This document shows positions 1 to 10,971 of a stretch of 64,000 nt of DNA, in pieces. A model generated the notes under the pieces. That model was not told the origin of the DNA. It ran no database searches and saw only the letters and a list, made by a program, of their open reading frames with translations. The stretch comes from Symbiodinium microadriaticum (lineage: Eukaryota; Sar; Dinophyceae; Suessiales; Symbiodiniaceae), in the NCBI GenBank assembly GCA_001939145.1, contig LSRX01000320.1, forward strand, positions 34,361 to 98,360, in the 5' to 3' direction. Position 1 is the stretch's first letter. The number at the start of each line of letters is the position of its first letter. The translations under genes and the position numbers were made by a program.

Positions 1-142
1 GAGGCGAGGGCTACGCAAAATGCGGCACTCAAACCACCTATATCCCTAAAATCGGAAGCTCAAATACTAAGTGGAAGGAGGCCGAAAGCCAACCAACCAC
101 GTACACAACCAGAAGTACCCAAATCCTAATGCGGAGTACTTT

Positions 143-1438
143 TCAGAGCACTCCCTCCGCCCGGCAGAGCTCCAGCAGCGACCTGCGATCCCGTACGTCC
201 CAGTGGACTCCACGCAAGCCGCGCTCGGCGTCGATCTCGCGGACAATATCCAAACGATCGTCCACGTGCACCCAGCTATCAAAAGACGCCTGCTGCTGGT
301 GCCAAAGCTGATCCCTCAAGTGACGCAAGCAAGATGCCTTACCCCAGCGATAAAGAGGCTTGGAGGTCACAATGATAGGCAGCGGACGCGGATACTCGGC
401 AATGTCAGCAATAATGGGATTCCAAAGAGCTTGCGCGTTTCGGCCGTGCGACAAAAATGAAGAGTCAGGAATAAACGAGCAAACCACCACAATGGTACGC
501 TCAGCCAGAGCCGCCCTCACAATGTCACGCGTCTGAGAAACGTTCCTGTCCGCTACTTTATGCTGATCCAAAGCTAGCAAATAACGGAAGCCCAAAGAAA
601 TCACACGCTCGAACCACTGCGTCACCTGCACAAGCCCACTATCGTACCGATGCAACTCGGAAAGAGGCAAAGGCCGCGGCGGCGTCACAGGTGCAGCGGG
701 AGCAATAACCTCGCCCTCCTCGTCAGGCTGATCCAACGCCTCTGCACCAGGCTGCTGAGGTGGAAGAACAGGAGATCGCGGATGGCCTGAGTTGGGTTTG
801 GCTTTGGCCTTAGGGGGAATAGGAGTTCTTTGTCCTGAGACCACGGGTCTTGGGCTTGGCGGGATTGGTGTTGGGAAACCACCTATGCTCGGCCTAGGAG
901 TGATTGGAACCACAGCCCTTATGGAATGCTCCGGGTCACGAGATACAGGAGATCTACTGCGGGCAAATGAAGAGGCCGACGGACGAGCAGGAGCAGGGGT
1001 TGCAACAACAGGGCGATCAGTGGATGATCCGCTCTGACTCTGTCCAAGGTCCTCAAATGCAGATCCTGCCGCCTCGCAATAAGTGGCCAGAACCGACTCA
1101 AAATCAACGTTAGGCACCAAAGGAACAGACTTCGTCCAGACGAAACTGTCAGCGTTGATCTCAGTCAAACGCTCCTGTATTATCTCCGACAGAGAGATGC
1201 AATCACGCCTCCGGCCCACGTCACCTGAATTAAGAGCGCTCTCTGCACTAATCGCAAGGGCACGCAAGATGCAAGAAAGAAGATCTCTCCCGCAGGCTTT
1301 CCTCCTCCTATTCCTTGCCGCACCTCCGCCAGCCGATACCGACACCAAGAACTGCTTATACCTGGAAGAAATATCGGAATCAAGCGAAACGAGCAGCGAC
1401 TGCAAAAAGGCTGGGCTGCGCCAAGACTCTTCACCCAT
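143..1438 (-). CDS. Long ORF, 431 aa, Pro-rich centre and HAD-like C-terminal third
   Basis: This is the only frame in the window long enough to be clearly non-random: 431 codons from the first ATG (1438) to TGA (143-145), with an in-frame stop upstream at 1475-1477. Residues 1-130 are charged and helical-looking, 145-260 are proline/serine-rich, and 260-431 form a globular-looking region. That region carries motifs in the order and spacing of HAD-type phosphatases: LALDQHKV (Asp291), IIVTSKP (Thr358/Ser359), WGKA (Lys367) and VHVDDR (Asp393-Asp394). The usual second aspartate of motif I is not in its normal place, so catalysis is doubtful. Composition and continuity suggest a multicopy, possibly retroelement-borne or retroposed gene; that is inference. 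Function is not assigned. Confidence 0.6.
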   Translation of the reverse strand: MGEESWRSPAFLQSLLVSLDSDISSRYKQFLVSVSAGGGAARNRRRKACGRDLLSCILRALAISAESALNSGDVGRRRDCISLSEIIQERLTEINADSFVWTKSVPLVPNVDFESVLATYCEAAGSAFEDLGQSQSGSSTDRPVVATPAPARPSASSFARSRSPVSRDPEHSIRAVVPITPRPSIGGFPTPIPPSPRPVVSGQRTPIPPKAKAKPNSGHPRSPVLPPQQPGAEALDQPDEEGEVIAPAAPVTPPRPLPLSELHRYDSGLVQVTQWFERVISLGFRYLLALDQHKVADRNVSQTRDIVRAALAERTIVVVCSFIPDSSFLSHGRNAQALWNPIIADIAEYPRPLPIIVTSKPLYRWGKASCLRHLRDQLWHQQQASFDSWVHVDDRLDIVREIDAERGLRGVHWDVRDRRSLLELCRAEGVL

Positions 1439-1530
1439 CCAATGCGGTACCAACAAAAGCCAGCAGCTCCAGTGTCAGCGAAAATGCGTGACAGCTCAAG
1501 AAGGGCCAAAAGGAATACCACAGATGACAA

Positions 1531-1600
1531 TGGGTCGCGTCGCGTAGCGTAGCACAAAGGGGTCGCGTAGCAGAAAATGGGATCGCGTCGCGTCGCGGTG
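1531..1600. repeat. GTCGCG/TAGCG low-complexity tract
   Basis: Irregular tandem copies of GTCGCG and GTAGC lie just upstream of the long minus-strand ORF. No promoter motif is recognisable here. Confidence 0.6.
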
Positions 1601-1732
1601 AAACAAAGGGTCTGAACTTTTAACCCAAATGAACACTGGACCCTTGGGAACCCACAGTCTTAACCCCGATTGGTACTCTGGCTTTGCAATGCGTTTGGGA
1701 ACACTTTGCCTTTGGCACGATCAGTTCTGTGA

Positions 1733-1789
1733 TGGCCGGATACCGACGCTAGCAGTGGAGTCTAAACTGGCCGGATACCGACGCTAGCA
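1733..1789. repeat. Direct repeat, about 20 bp, two copies
   Basis: The word GGCCGGATACCGACGCTAGC occurs twice, 36 bp apart, with different sequence between. Confidence 0.8.
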
Positions 1790-1957
1790 AGTAATCCCAC
1801 TGTCTCAAGAACTAACCAAGAATAATCCCAAACCCACTCGGCGAACCAGACGGATCTGCAAATGGCGGCGGTGCAGTCAAGCCTTTGGCACGTCTGATTC
1901 TGAAGTCTTATCCTTCCACCCTTTGGATGTTTGTTTTGTCTACTGTTGATTCGTCTC

Positions 1958-2185
1958 CTGAGGCGGGATGCCAGCAAGAGAACCGAAACCACAATCACTC
2001 GGAATCCTCAACCAGCAAGGGGAGAATCCTTGAAATCGCGGGTTACGCAGTTGCTGTTTGGGTGGTTCCTGAGGCGGAGTGCCAACAGGTAACACGGGAT
2101 GTTTCGGTTTATCTCCCGAGGCGGAGTGCCAACAGGAGAGGACAAATCACAACCACCGAAACCTCAACCTGGAAGGGAGGTCAAT
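1958..2185. repeat. Diverged tandem repeat, about 145 bp unit
   Basis: CCTGAGGCGGAGTGCCAACA-like words recur near 1967, 2070 and 2117. The first and last are each followed by a related CAAATCACAACCAC...CCTCAACC segment. This is a degenerate tandem array that also carries isolated openings in both strands. Confidence 0.6.
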
Positions 2186-2189
2186 CGGG

Positions 2190-3035
2190 ATTATGACGAT
2201 GCCAATAACTTCGATTGCAGATTCTTCTGTGAGTCGACGAAAATGCGTTGCTAACCTTCGCTCGACTATGTGTACCCTTTTCCACCACTAGGCGACTCGC
2301 CCCCTTTGTCCGTGAACAGGCTTTAGGGGAGGTGTTAAGGGAAATGCAATTGCAATTATTAAGAAGCGGCAGCACAGACCTCGACGCGCGCAGCGGAGGA
2401 CACAGAAGCTACCTGGCGATTTAGGGATAGTATCTGGGAACCGGTACGTGAAATTGGTTGTTTATGCGTGCCAATTGAGAGATGCGGTGGATACGATAGA
2501 GGTGAAGTGCAAAGGCTGCAGACCTAGCCCACGACCTATGCAATCTCCGAAGCACCCTATTCCACCGAACCTTGACTCTTGTCCACCTTCTCCGGCGAGC
2601 TAAGTACCGCGGACAAAACCTGGTAAGAAACCAGGCCCGAAAGTCGTAGTACAGATTCCGGAGATAATCGTGAAGTGACTCTAACAGGGTTGGCCAGCCT
2701 TCGGCTGTTGGCATACACAAACGTTCGGATTACAATATGGAGATGCAATGACTCTGAGGCTCAACGCCACCAGAGATACACAGGCTCAACCTAGTACCTT
2801 GGCTCTAGGCCTAGGGAGCAATGACACAGTTCAGGATATGGAAAGGGATATGTAATGGGCAGGGCACTGTTGCCCTACGACGCACCGATTTCCAGCTATG
2901 GCGTGGCTCACGGGACCTAGTTCCGTTACCTACCAAAGCACAGTGAATATGTGAAGCTGAGGCTGTTAACCAGTTGAACACACGACAAACAGCGTGCGTA
3001 CAAGAAAAGCAAGCAAACAGCTACACTCACTTTTC
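2190..3035. other. No firm feature
   Basis: A 99-codon minus frame (2421-2720, Arg-rich) and an equally open plus frame overlap here, so neither is supported. No telomere-like array occurs left of about 3250, unlike the rest of the window. Confidence 0.4.
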
Positions 3036-3054
3036 CTTGAGCCAAATGATCAGG
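3036..3054 (-). other. Spliced-leader-like remnant (weak)
   Basis: Read on the minus strand, the stretch ends in CATTTGGCTCAAG, which matches the 3' end of the known dinoflagellate spliced leader apart from one missing T. It is not followed by GT, so it is not an SL RNA gene. A match this short could be chance. Confidence 0.15.
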
Positions 3055-3254
3055 TGATACCTCATTGGGTCCAGCGGTCAACTACATACCTGTAACTACC
3101 TACTTTGTACTGCAAACAACGTGCAACTTTAACTATAGATATATAGATATATATAGACCAGGATTTCGGGTGTGTTCTTCTAGATCTCGAGGCCCCCTTC
3201 TCGCTGAAAGTGCAGCGCAGAACCTGCAGCACGAACGACTGCCAGTGCTTGAAG

Positions 3255-3375
3255 GGGCTTAGGGTTTAGGATAGTCCTTGAGGGTTTCAGGTAGTCCTAG
3301 AAAGTTGGGGTGTTCCTTGAGGGTTGTGGGCCTTGAGGGTTTGGGGTAGTCCTTGAGGGTGGGGTGGGTACTTCT
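3255..3375 (+). repeat. Degenerate TTTAGGG-type array
   Basis: Repeated GGGTTTAGG / CCTTGAGGGTTT words form a decayed G-strand telomere-like array. Confidence 0.6.
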
Positions 3376-3800
3376 TAGAACATGTTAGTCTTTGGCTTTC
3401 AGGATCGCGGCTAGCGCTGTGTTCTATGTGGAACCTCGACTATATGCCGCATGGCGCTGCTTATACGTACCGAGGAAACCTTCCACTTCAAGCTAAAGAC
3501 CCAACTACCTAATAATCACGCACTAAATGCAAACCCACAGTACTGCTATCCTAAGCCTCTATACTGTACTATTTCAATAGCCCATTCTATGATTCTAAAA
3601 CCCTAAGCCCTCAAACCCGAATTACACCGGACCCTTGAGGTTTAAGTATGGTGACCAGGCGCAGGGATCGGACGCCGCCAGCACGGCCTTGCACATCTGG
3701 TGCGACCTTGCAGAAGCTTGGGCCTGCACTTACACCACCTTGTCGACCAGAAAGAAAAAGGCCTGTATCTACAAAACATGTAAACACATGAAGCAAACAT

Positions 3801-3965
3801 ATGTGTGTGTGTATATATATATATATATGCATATATATATATATAACGCGGAGTACTAATGTGTATATGCATAGAACCATGTATATGTGTAAACATGTAC
3901 GTGTATATATATATATACACACACTCACCCATCTTCGTATTTTATTTATGTATATATACACATCT
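3801..3965. repeat. (GT)n/(TA)n microsatellite
   Basis: Mixed dinucleotide runs. Frames read through them are artefacts of the repeat. Confidence 0.95.
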
Positions 3966-4540
3966 ATTTTACATAAATGTGTGACTATATACAAGCTCAT
4001 AAGACACGGCGACATGCGCGCGAAGACTGCGGATCAAACCTCTTCGGAGAAGAAAAAACTCTCCGGGCAGCTTTTCCAAATCCTGAAAGGCCCACGAAAG
4101 GCCGTAGGTAAGGCTAACCTACGGTTGAGGATAAGGAGCCCTCACTCAACAACTCCAGAAAACTGAGGCTGACGCTCGCAAGGGGGGGCTCTTCTCAAGC
4201 TTAGGGATGCGAACGTCATAAGGCCGTAGGGGTAACTATGCACAGCTCAGGCTTAAGAGGTTAAGGTAAGACTGGGCCCGAAGCATTGCAAGGCTGGCAC
4301 CCCATACAGTAAGGGTCGGGGACATACAGGGGCAAGATAAATATGTCGTAGTACAATGAGAGTAGGAACCGTTCGGAATAATATTGGCAATCATGCAGAC
4401 TTCCATTGCATTGAATCATGCAGCTTCTTTGCGTCACCGGAGGAAGCACTGGCTTTAGGATGCGACCATGTGGGCACCCTGGCTCCTTGCCAGCCAAGAA
4501 GGGTAAACCCATCATAATGGTATGTAAATTGGATTCATGA
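3966..4540. other. No gene seen; short perfect hairpin at 4102-4124
   Basis: An 8-bp perfect inverted repeat (CCGTAGGT / ACCTACGG) lies at 4102-4124. The rest has no array and no frame I can support. A short CCCTAAA array begins at about 4545. Confidence 0.4.
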
Positions 4541-4833
4541 GCCCACCCTGAACCCTAAGCCCTAAACCCTAAACCACCCCACCTCCTCCCCCCCTCCTCC
4601 TCCTTTTGTCCCGCCTTCTCGAGTTCCCGAACTTTCTTGTAGCTCTTGTCCGCATCGTAGATGCGGACGCCTGGAGGAGAGCCCAAGCCCCAAACCATGA
4701 AACCTGAACCCGACTAAAGCCTGCACCCTATGCCCTATACCCTAAACTCTAAACCTCAACACTTAAAACCGTAAACTCTGCACCGTGAACCCTGAACACG
4801 AAAGACTAAATCCTAAAGCTCCAAACCTGGAGT

Positions 4834-5073
4834 ATAGATAGATAGATAGATCGATGGATAGACAGATAGATAGATATGTTAGAGAGAGAGAGAGAGAAAT
4901 TGAGAGATGGAGAGATAGAGGGACATACATACATACATACATACATGCATACATACATCCGCATGCAAGCATGCATACACACACACACACTAAATACATA
5001 CATGCATGCATGCATACCTACGTGCATGCATACATGCATACATACATACAGACATACATACGTACGTGCAAAG
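4834..5073. repeat. Compound (GATA)/(GA)/(TACA)/(TGCA) microsatellite
   Basis: Successive tetranucleotide and dinucleotide runs, with palindromic ATGCATGCAT stretches. Confidence 0.95.
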
Positions 5074-5357
5074 CTTTATTTAGCCACGGGTTCTAGGCTT
5101 CTGGATTTTAAGAAGGCTTTTGGATGGATACCAGGAATTCGGATTCCGACTCTGAGGCGTTGTAGCATTTTACAGACTAGGGTGTCGTGCTGCCATGAAA
5201 GGTGTGCTCTTATTCGGTTGCAAGGTTTCGGAACTAGGGCTTGTATTTATAGTATCCTTGTACCCAGGAACCACAAATGATCATATTGACATCTCTGAAG
5301 GTTAGTACCCCAAACCCTAAACCCCAAACCCTAAGCCCGAACTCCAAATCGCTAAAC

Positions 5358-5468
5358 CCTTTGCAGTCTTCGCCATGACAAATAACCGGGACACCGTCGG
5401 ATGTCTCCCATTGAAACTCGCACCGCAGCCTTCATCGCAAACGGAGGCGAGGTACCGGCCATCGTCGC
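5358..5468 (-). CDS. Candidate exon, WD40-like
   Basis: The island lies between a CCCTAAA array (5310-5357) and a TTTAGGG array (5469-5512). On the minus strand it starts after CCCCCAG|G and reads GDDGRYLASVCDEG, close to the DGRYLAS strand of WD40 blades, and it ends near GGTTTAGC. The plus strand is also open and reads TAAFIANGGEVPAIVAWG, which could be RCC1-like, so strand is not settled. Confidence 0.3.
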
Positions 5469-5607
5469 CTGGGGGTTTTAGGTTTTAGGATTCAAGGTTT
5501 AGGGTTTAAAGCAAAGGTCCGTTTGTTCAGGGTTCTAGAGTCCAAGGTACAAGAATCACGGAGGACTCTCGGTTTCTACAGTGGAGGGTTTACCTTTTTT
5601 GCGGCTC

Positions 5608-5716
5608 ATGTGAAAGTTTCCGAAAAGAGGGGACCCTAATATAGTACCCTAAATAGTAGGATCCTTGTTACAAGGACCTCAAAATACGGTACCCTAAATC
5701 TCGGAAAGTCCCATGT
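5608..5716. mobile_element. Hairpin element, family B (copy 1)
   Basis: Imperfect palindrome of about 109 bp. The left arm CATGTGAAAGTTTCCGA pairs with the right arm TCGGAAAGTCCCATG, and ACCCTAATATAGTACCCTAA lies inside. Other copies are near 30254, 36992, 39101 and 61598. It has no coding capacity. Confidence 0.75.
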
Positions 5717-5810
5717 GCTGTAAAGCTTGAGCTTTACACTCTCAGGGCCTGCCTGACCTGGGCACTAACAAGCATGCAATATCCAGGTTCCCAGTAAGAC
5801 CTTGCTAATA

Positions 5811-5878
5811 AGTACCCTTTTCCCTGGCATTCGGTTTTCATAAGGATACCCAAAATAAAAAGGGTAAAAGGGTACTAC
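5811..5878. mobile_element. Hairpin element, single copy seen
   Basis: AGTACCCTTTTCCC pairs with GGGTAAAAGGGTACT around a 35-bp centre. Confidence 0.5.
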
Positions 5879-6082
5879 TCAGGAGCCTAGATAGGGGCTG
5901 CGAACATCGGGTGCTTGTAGGCCCCTTCCAGAACTGCAAGATTTCGAACCCACTCCGAAACCATTCATAGTCGCCGTCGAATACCCAGAACCAGTTCTAC
6001 TGCACCCAGGCCCCTAAAACCCTAAAACGGCCAGGCCAAACCCGAAGCCATGCAAGGCACTTAGCACTCAGAAGGCCTCACG

Positions 6083-6239
6083 CCCTAAACCCCCTCACCC
6101 CAAACCCCCTAAACCCTAAACCCCTAAACCCTAAACCCTAAACCCCCGAACCCCCAACCCCCTAAACCCTTAACCCCCTAAACCCCTAAACCCCTAAACC
6201 CCTAAACCCCTAAACCCCCAACCCCCTAAACCCTAAACC
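6083..6239 (-). repeat. CCCTAAA/CCCCTAAA array
   Basis: About twenty telomere-type heptamer and octamer units in C-strand orientation. Confidence 0.95.
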
Positions 6240-6336
6240 ATGAAGCTGCAACCGAAACCCTGAGATCCGACTTCCTGAATCCCGACGCACTAAAAGGCTT
6301 AGTCCTGAAAAATCTGCAGGGTCCGGTTAATACATG
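6240..6336. other. Island between inverted arrays; candidate exon
   Basis: 97 bp of non-repeat sequence between a C-strand array and a GTTTAGGG array (6337-6355). A minus frame begins after ACCCTGCAG and is open to the array. No homology is recognised. Confidence 0.3.
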
Positions 6337-6439
6337 GTTTAGGGTTTAGGGTTTAAGAATCCTAAACCCCGAACACCCACATCCTTTCAGGCTACATGCC
6401 GATGCTTCTATGTTAAACATTCCTAAGCCCTACAACCAT

Positions 6440-6791
6440 CATGTTTACATCCAAACTCACAACCCGTAACAAAAACTGTACACCTATGCACGCGAGTAAC
6501 TCCAGGCGAAACCGAAAGCGTTGGGGGCAGAAGGCATCGACCTTGTGCGGCTCTCTATGGCTGATACCGAAATACAATCTTGTTCTTTGGTGGGCCTGGG
6601 GTTGGGTTGAGGGTTTACGGGATTTCGTGCCTCTTCCTGCTGTTGTCTACAGGTGTAGGTTTTGTTCACGGTGGCTGTTCGCGCCCGTTAATGTTGATTC
6701 ACTTTCGTGGGAGGAAGGGAGGGGCTTCTCACGGGGCGATAGGGGTCTGAAAACTTCGCACAGCGGTTTGAGAGCCTCTGTTTTAGAAATG
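6440..6791. other. No supported gene
   Basis: A 117-codon plus frame exists, but its composition is unremarkable and chance frames of this size are expected in the window. Confidence 0.3.
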
Positions 6792-6894
6792 TAGGGGCCC
6801 AAATAATCGAACAGGGTTTTGGGGTATGGCCTGCTATACTTATCATACAGGCACCCCCCAAAAAGTAGTATAGGTAATTACTAAGGCCCCCATA
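6792..6894. mobile_element. Hairpin element, family F (copy 1)
   Basis: TAGGGGCCC...AATAATCGAA at the left pairs with TAATTACTAAGGCCCCCATA at the right. It is related to 30392-30495 and to half-copies at 7185 and 40510. Confidence 0.65.
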
Positions 6895-7007
6895 GTACGG
6901 TTTCTCAGACCTCCAACTGAAGGTTCGGGGGTTACGGGGCTTCGGGTCTGTAGCTGCTGAGGATTAACTCGAGTTTATGAGATGTCCGCGTGGAAAGTCG
7001 AATATAA

Positions 7008-7184
7008 TAGTAATAATCATTATCATCATCATCATCATAATATTAATAAAGATAGTAATAGTAATAGTAATAGTAATAGTAATAGTAATAGTAATAGTAA
7101 TAGTAATAGTAATAGTAATAGTAATAGTAACAATAATAACAAAAAATAATAATAATAACAATAATAATAATAATAATAATAAAG
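7008..7184. repeat. (AAT)n/(AGT)n microsatellite
   Basis: Trinucleotide and hexanucleotide runs, mainly AATAGT. The Ile/Val and Asn repeat frames here are spurious. Confidence 0.95.
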
Positions 7185-7246
7185 AAGGGGCCTTAATAAT
7201 CAGAAGGGGGTCCATTATACTTTAATTGTAAGGAACCCCCCAGAAC
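7185..7246. mobile_element. Half of a family F hairpin
   Basis: GGGGCCTTAATAATCAGAAG...AAGGAACCCCCC matches one side of the 30392 copy. It abuts the microsatellite, which may have grown from the other half. Confidence 0.45.
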
Positions 7247-7784
7247 CTTGCTCTAATGATTAACGCTCCTCTCTTAGAGTTTGGGGTTCATGGTTAGCTA
7301 CGGGCGGAATGAGGTGCAGTGAGCAGTGAACCGGAGAAGGCTTGAACCTGGGTTACCGTTGACTACTGACAGGATTGCTCAGACTTTACTTCAGGGTCTC
7401 AGGATAAATGCTCCAACTTCTGCTTGGCTCTACTTGATAAATGACTGTTACAAGGGGTGAAGGCCCTGGATTTGGGTTAGGGTTTGTTTGGGCTTTTCGT
7501 CTTCGGTCATCGTTAAGCTTTATGGTTCGGGAGTGCCTTGGTGAGGGGCCCTGCCGGGGCCCCAGTGGGAATAATTTCATAATGCGTGTTGGGGCTTCGT
7601 GGACAAATGAACCCCAAAGCCACGAGCCTTAGAACCAATGGACAACAGACCTGAATTTTCTGGCAATAACGACGCTTCGAGATTGGCAGTTAAAGGCTTC
7701 TGCAGCTCAGGCTTTTCGCTCCGTTCGTCTCTGGTATTCGTTGGTTGAGATAATCTAGACGCTGCAGCCATTTGTTTGCTAACA

Positions 7785-8057
7785 TCAAAGATGGCAATGG
7801 CCCATGCCGCCGAGCACATGTCGCATGCATTCAGAACCGAAGCACGGATGGAGCATGGTGGACGCCCAACGAGACCCTGCCATGGCCGCAATGACCGTGA
7901 GAGCACTGGAGAGAGTTTCCGATCGGGTCACTGGCAGCTGGGGCAGCAGATCGGAGATCACACCGGCACACACTGACAGCCAAAGACGGACCAGGATCTC
8001 ATCGATGGGAAGCATAAGTTTAAGAACAAGATGCATTGATTCGGGACATAGTCTTCT
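7785..8057 (-). CDS. Candidate exon, hydrophobic helices
   Basis: The open minus frame contains IDEILVRLWLSVCAGVISDL and ETLSSALTVIAAMAG, two membrane-helix-like stretches, with mostly G/C third positions. A second minus frame continues at 7625-7880 (AAWAIAIFDVSKQMAAASRL), so a short intron or a frameshift is likely near 7870-7900. The plus strand is less protein-like. No family is recognised. Confidence 0.35.
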   Translation of the reverse strand, partial: RRLCPESMHLVLKLMLPIDEILVRLWLSVCAGVISDLLPQLPVTRSETLSSALTVIAAMAGSRWASTMLHPCFGSECMRHVLGGMGHCHL

Positions 8058-8660
8058 GAAGATTCATATTCTTTGCCGGCTGAGGGGCGCTTGCACAGCA
8101 AGCTTGCGGCCGTCCGAACAGCGGCCGGAAGACCAGTTCCCGCCTCGTCCGTGCTTTGCAAAGAGAAACGTATGGGGTTTCAGGTTGAGGTTAGCTGTAA
8201 TTAGCCTTCTTTTTGTTGTGATTGCTGTTGATTACCCTACCATTACAGCATTGATTTTTCGTGGTGGATGGGGGCCTTAGCACTCGCACTCGTAACTGTT
8301 GCTAGAAGTACGAACGGCTTCGGGTTTGAAGCTTCGCAATGTGTGTGGAGCTCACCGTCTCTGGCGTAGCTTAGGGCCAAGGCTTTGTCAGATGAGTTAC
8401 TTTGTCACCTACGCCACCTAAAATCACCATAACCTACTTCTGTTTGTAGGCTATGATTATGAACCCTTCTGTTAAAGACTGTATAAAGACTCTACCAAGC
8501 GAGCAGGTGGGTCAAAAACAGCTCCCTAGCTATGAGCTCTGCCGGCTCCGTAATCGCTGTCTTGTGGGCTCTCGAGCTTCGTGGCTGGACCCCCTCCAGT
8601 GTGCACTACCACCTTTCAAGGGCCTGTTTCGGATCTATATCTCCGGTCTCTATCTACCTA
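8058..8660. other. No supported gene
   Basis: No array and no hairpin, and only short frames on either strand. A (CTAT)n run lies at about 8650. Confidence 0.3.
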
Positions 8661-8720
8661 TCTATCTATAATTCCTGTTCCTGCAGACCCAAGGCCGAGC
8701 AACTGCAAACCCAGTGAAAC

Positions 8721-8804
8721 GAGGCTCTGGCCATTGTCTGTGGACTTGTCAATGTCCGCAGCGTCGTACACAATCAAGCCATCTTTTGTCGCGGCAACGA
8801 ATTC
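8721..8804 (-). CDS. Candidate exon (28 codons), beta-propeller-like
   Basis: Acceptor CACCAG|GAA and donor CTC|GTTTCA enclose exactly 28 codons. The peptide contains EFVAATKDGLIVYDAADI, a strand-turn-strand pattern seen in propeller repeats. Codons are GC-rich at third positions, and the minus frame is clearly more protein-like than the plus frame. Confidence 0.45.
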
Positions 8805-9027
8805 CTGGTGGAGGCTGAGGGTCCTTTGCGGGTTCGATAGTGATGGCTTAGAGGTCCTATAGAACCTAAAGCCCAAACTACATGAAATAGCACCCCCTAC
8901 ATTCTAAACCCTTAACATCATACCGAGGCTTGAATGCATAGGCGTACAGGACTTGAAGACTACAAACATATGAGGGACGCGGAAGACAAGCGGTTCACAG
9001 CACTGATTTACGGGTCGCAAGTTGTAA

Positions 9028-9195
9028 TGTGTATGTAAATGTATATGTATGTGTATATGTATATGTATGTGTATGTGCACATGTGTGTGTGTATGTATAT
9101 GCACATGCAGATGTAACTGTATGTGCATATGTCCGTGTATGTGTTTATGTGTGTACTTGCAGGTGCTTGTATGTATTTGTATCTAAATGTATGTG

Positions 9196-9226
<31 letters not shown>

Positions 9227-9227
9227 A

Positions 9228-9262
<35 letters not shown>

Positions 9263-9475
9263 ATGTATGTATGTATGTATGTATGTAGATGTAGACGTAG
9301 GTGTATATTATGTTTCTGTGTATATCTATGTCTATTTATATATATATATATATATATATACAGGTATGCGTATATGTATACATGCATTTTATATAATATA
9401 CATATATATATATATATCGTTTCTTCTTTATTTATTTCTTTATCTATTCATTTATATTTTGAATCTACAGATTAA
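9028..9475. repeat. Compound (GTAT)/(TG)/(TCTG)/(TA) microsatellite
   Basis: Several hundred bases of TGTA, CTGT and TA runs. Long Tyr/Val/Cys or His/Thr frames arise only from the repeat. Confidence 0.95.
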
Positions 9476-9699
9476 ATGTATCTATTTTCTGCATTTATGC
9501 ACCTACACTTGCAAATAAAGGGAACTTAACGGGGGTCAACCCTGCTACACCCTGCAAAACCCAAGCATCAGTTCCATTGCGCCCCCGCCTTGTAAAGCGG
9601 TCCCGGACATCGGGGAGGGCCTTGTCCTGGCTAGGGCCAATCGGCAAAGATCCCTGATGAACCCTATTTGTCGAACCCCGTCTTTTCAGTCACCCCAAC

Positions 9700-9700
9700 N
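9700..9700. other. Single-N assembly join
   Basis: One N separates unique sequence from an abrupt (GTAT)n run, so continuity across it is uncertain. Confidence 0.8.
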
Positions 9701-10118
9701 GTATGTATGTATGTATGTATGTATGTATGTATGCATGCATGCATGCATGCATGCTTGCATGCGGAGGTATGTATGTGTGTATGTAGGTAAGTATGTGTAT
9801 GTATGTGTATGAATGTGTATGTACGTGTGTGTATGTGTACGTATGTGTAGGTATATATGTATGTACATGTATGTGTATGTATGTATATGTATGTATATGT
9901 ATGTATATTTATGTTAGTATGTATGTATATGTATGTATATGTGTGTATGTATGTCTGTATACCTGTATCTGTATCTGTGTTTGTATTTGTCTGTATTTGC
10001 ATGTATGTATTGGTATGTATTTGTATGTATGTATTTGTATGTATGCATGAAACTGCACGTATACATGTATGTATGTATGTATGTATGTATGTATGTATGT
10101 ATGTATGTGTGTGTTGTA
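9701..10118. repeat. (GTAT)n microsatellite
   Basis: Tetranucleotide array with GCAT and GTAC variants. Confidence 0.95.
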
Positions 10119-10487
10119 TAGAAACTATAGAGGCAGCTGGCAGCTGAGACCATGAAGCACACGCCCAATACGCATCAGCTCCGAGACACCTACACTCAAA
10201 CCCTAAAGCTTACAATCCTAAAGTGACCTCCGAAATCCCAGGTTCACGGGTTAGGATTCGGAGCCTGGATAGTAGGATCTTTATGAGAGAAACCTTACTT
10301 CAGAAGGAGCTCCTTTTTACTACAAGAAACACATGGTAAAGGGTATGACGAACGCCGTGTTAGACCGTTATGCAACCCTTGGCAAGCAACAGCACACCTC
10401 TATACGACCTTGCGACGCCAGTAACACCTCATAGAACCTTGCTGTAACCAATCTTTTCAAGCCTGAGAACCAAGAAATTACAAAACC

Positions 10488-10680
10488 CTCATCCCTAAAC
10501 CCTAAACCCTAATTAAAAAAAACACCACATGGCCCAAGAGCCTCCTTCAAACCCTCCAAGGCCCGAACCATGGCTCAGAGGGCGCCGCTGCCGTTGCCGC
10601 CACCAGCAACGGCGCCGCTGACGAGGCCCCCCGATGAGAGCCGCAAGGAGGTGTAAGGGGGGGGGGTTGACGGTTTAGGG
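10488..10680 (+). other. CCCTAAA array, GC-rich island, GTTTAGGG; candidate exon
   Basis: A C-strand array (10490-10514) is followed by TTCAAACCCTCCAAG|G and an Ala-rich frame (GAAAVAATSNGAADEAP) with almost every codon of the form RNY, then GTTTAGGG at about 10670. A minus frame is also open because RNY codons are self-complementary. A 20-bp word GCCGCAAGGAGGTGTAAGGG is duplicated at 10640 and 10688. Confidence 0.3.
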
Positions 10681-10854
10681 TGTCGGGCCGCAAGGAGGTG
10701 TAAGGGGGGTTATAGAGCTTCAGCCTGCTAGGGCCGATAGGGTTTTAAGTGTCTTTAGGTGTAGGGCCTTGTGGGTTGAGATTTCTTTGGGGGTGTTTAA
10801 GGCATGTAAGTATGAAGCGAGGATGCCTTGTGAGAGGGGCCACAGGGAGGGGAG

Positions 10855-10912
10855 CAACAACAACAACAACAACAACAACAACAGCAGCAACAGCAACAAC
10901 AACAACAACAAC
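10855..10912. repeat. (CAA)n microsatellite
   Basis: ACAACA run interrupted by CAG. The poly-Asn, Thr and Val frames are artefacts. Confidence 0.9.
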
Positions 10913-10971
10913 TGGAACAGGAGGGGTGTTGTTGTTGTTCTGCGAAGAAGAGCAAGGGGCACGAACAACAC

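Noticed and set aside
6083..6239. A true chromosome end or telomere fusion
   Set aside because: Arrays are short, imperfect, present dozens of times in both orientations, and embedded in unique sequence.
7804..8280. 158-codon plus ORF
   Set aside because: The minus strand shows better codon use and hydrophobic periodicity; this is probably the antisense of an exon.
9145..10168. Long Tyr/Val/Cys or His/Thr frames
   Set aside because: They are direct translations of GTAT/TACA microsatellites on both strands.
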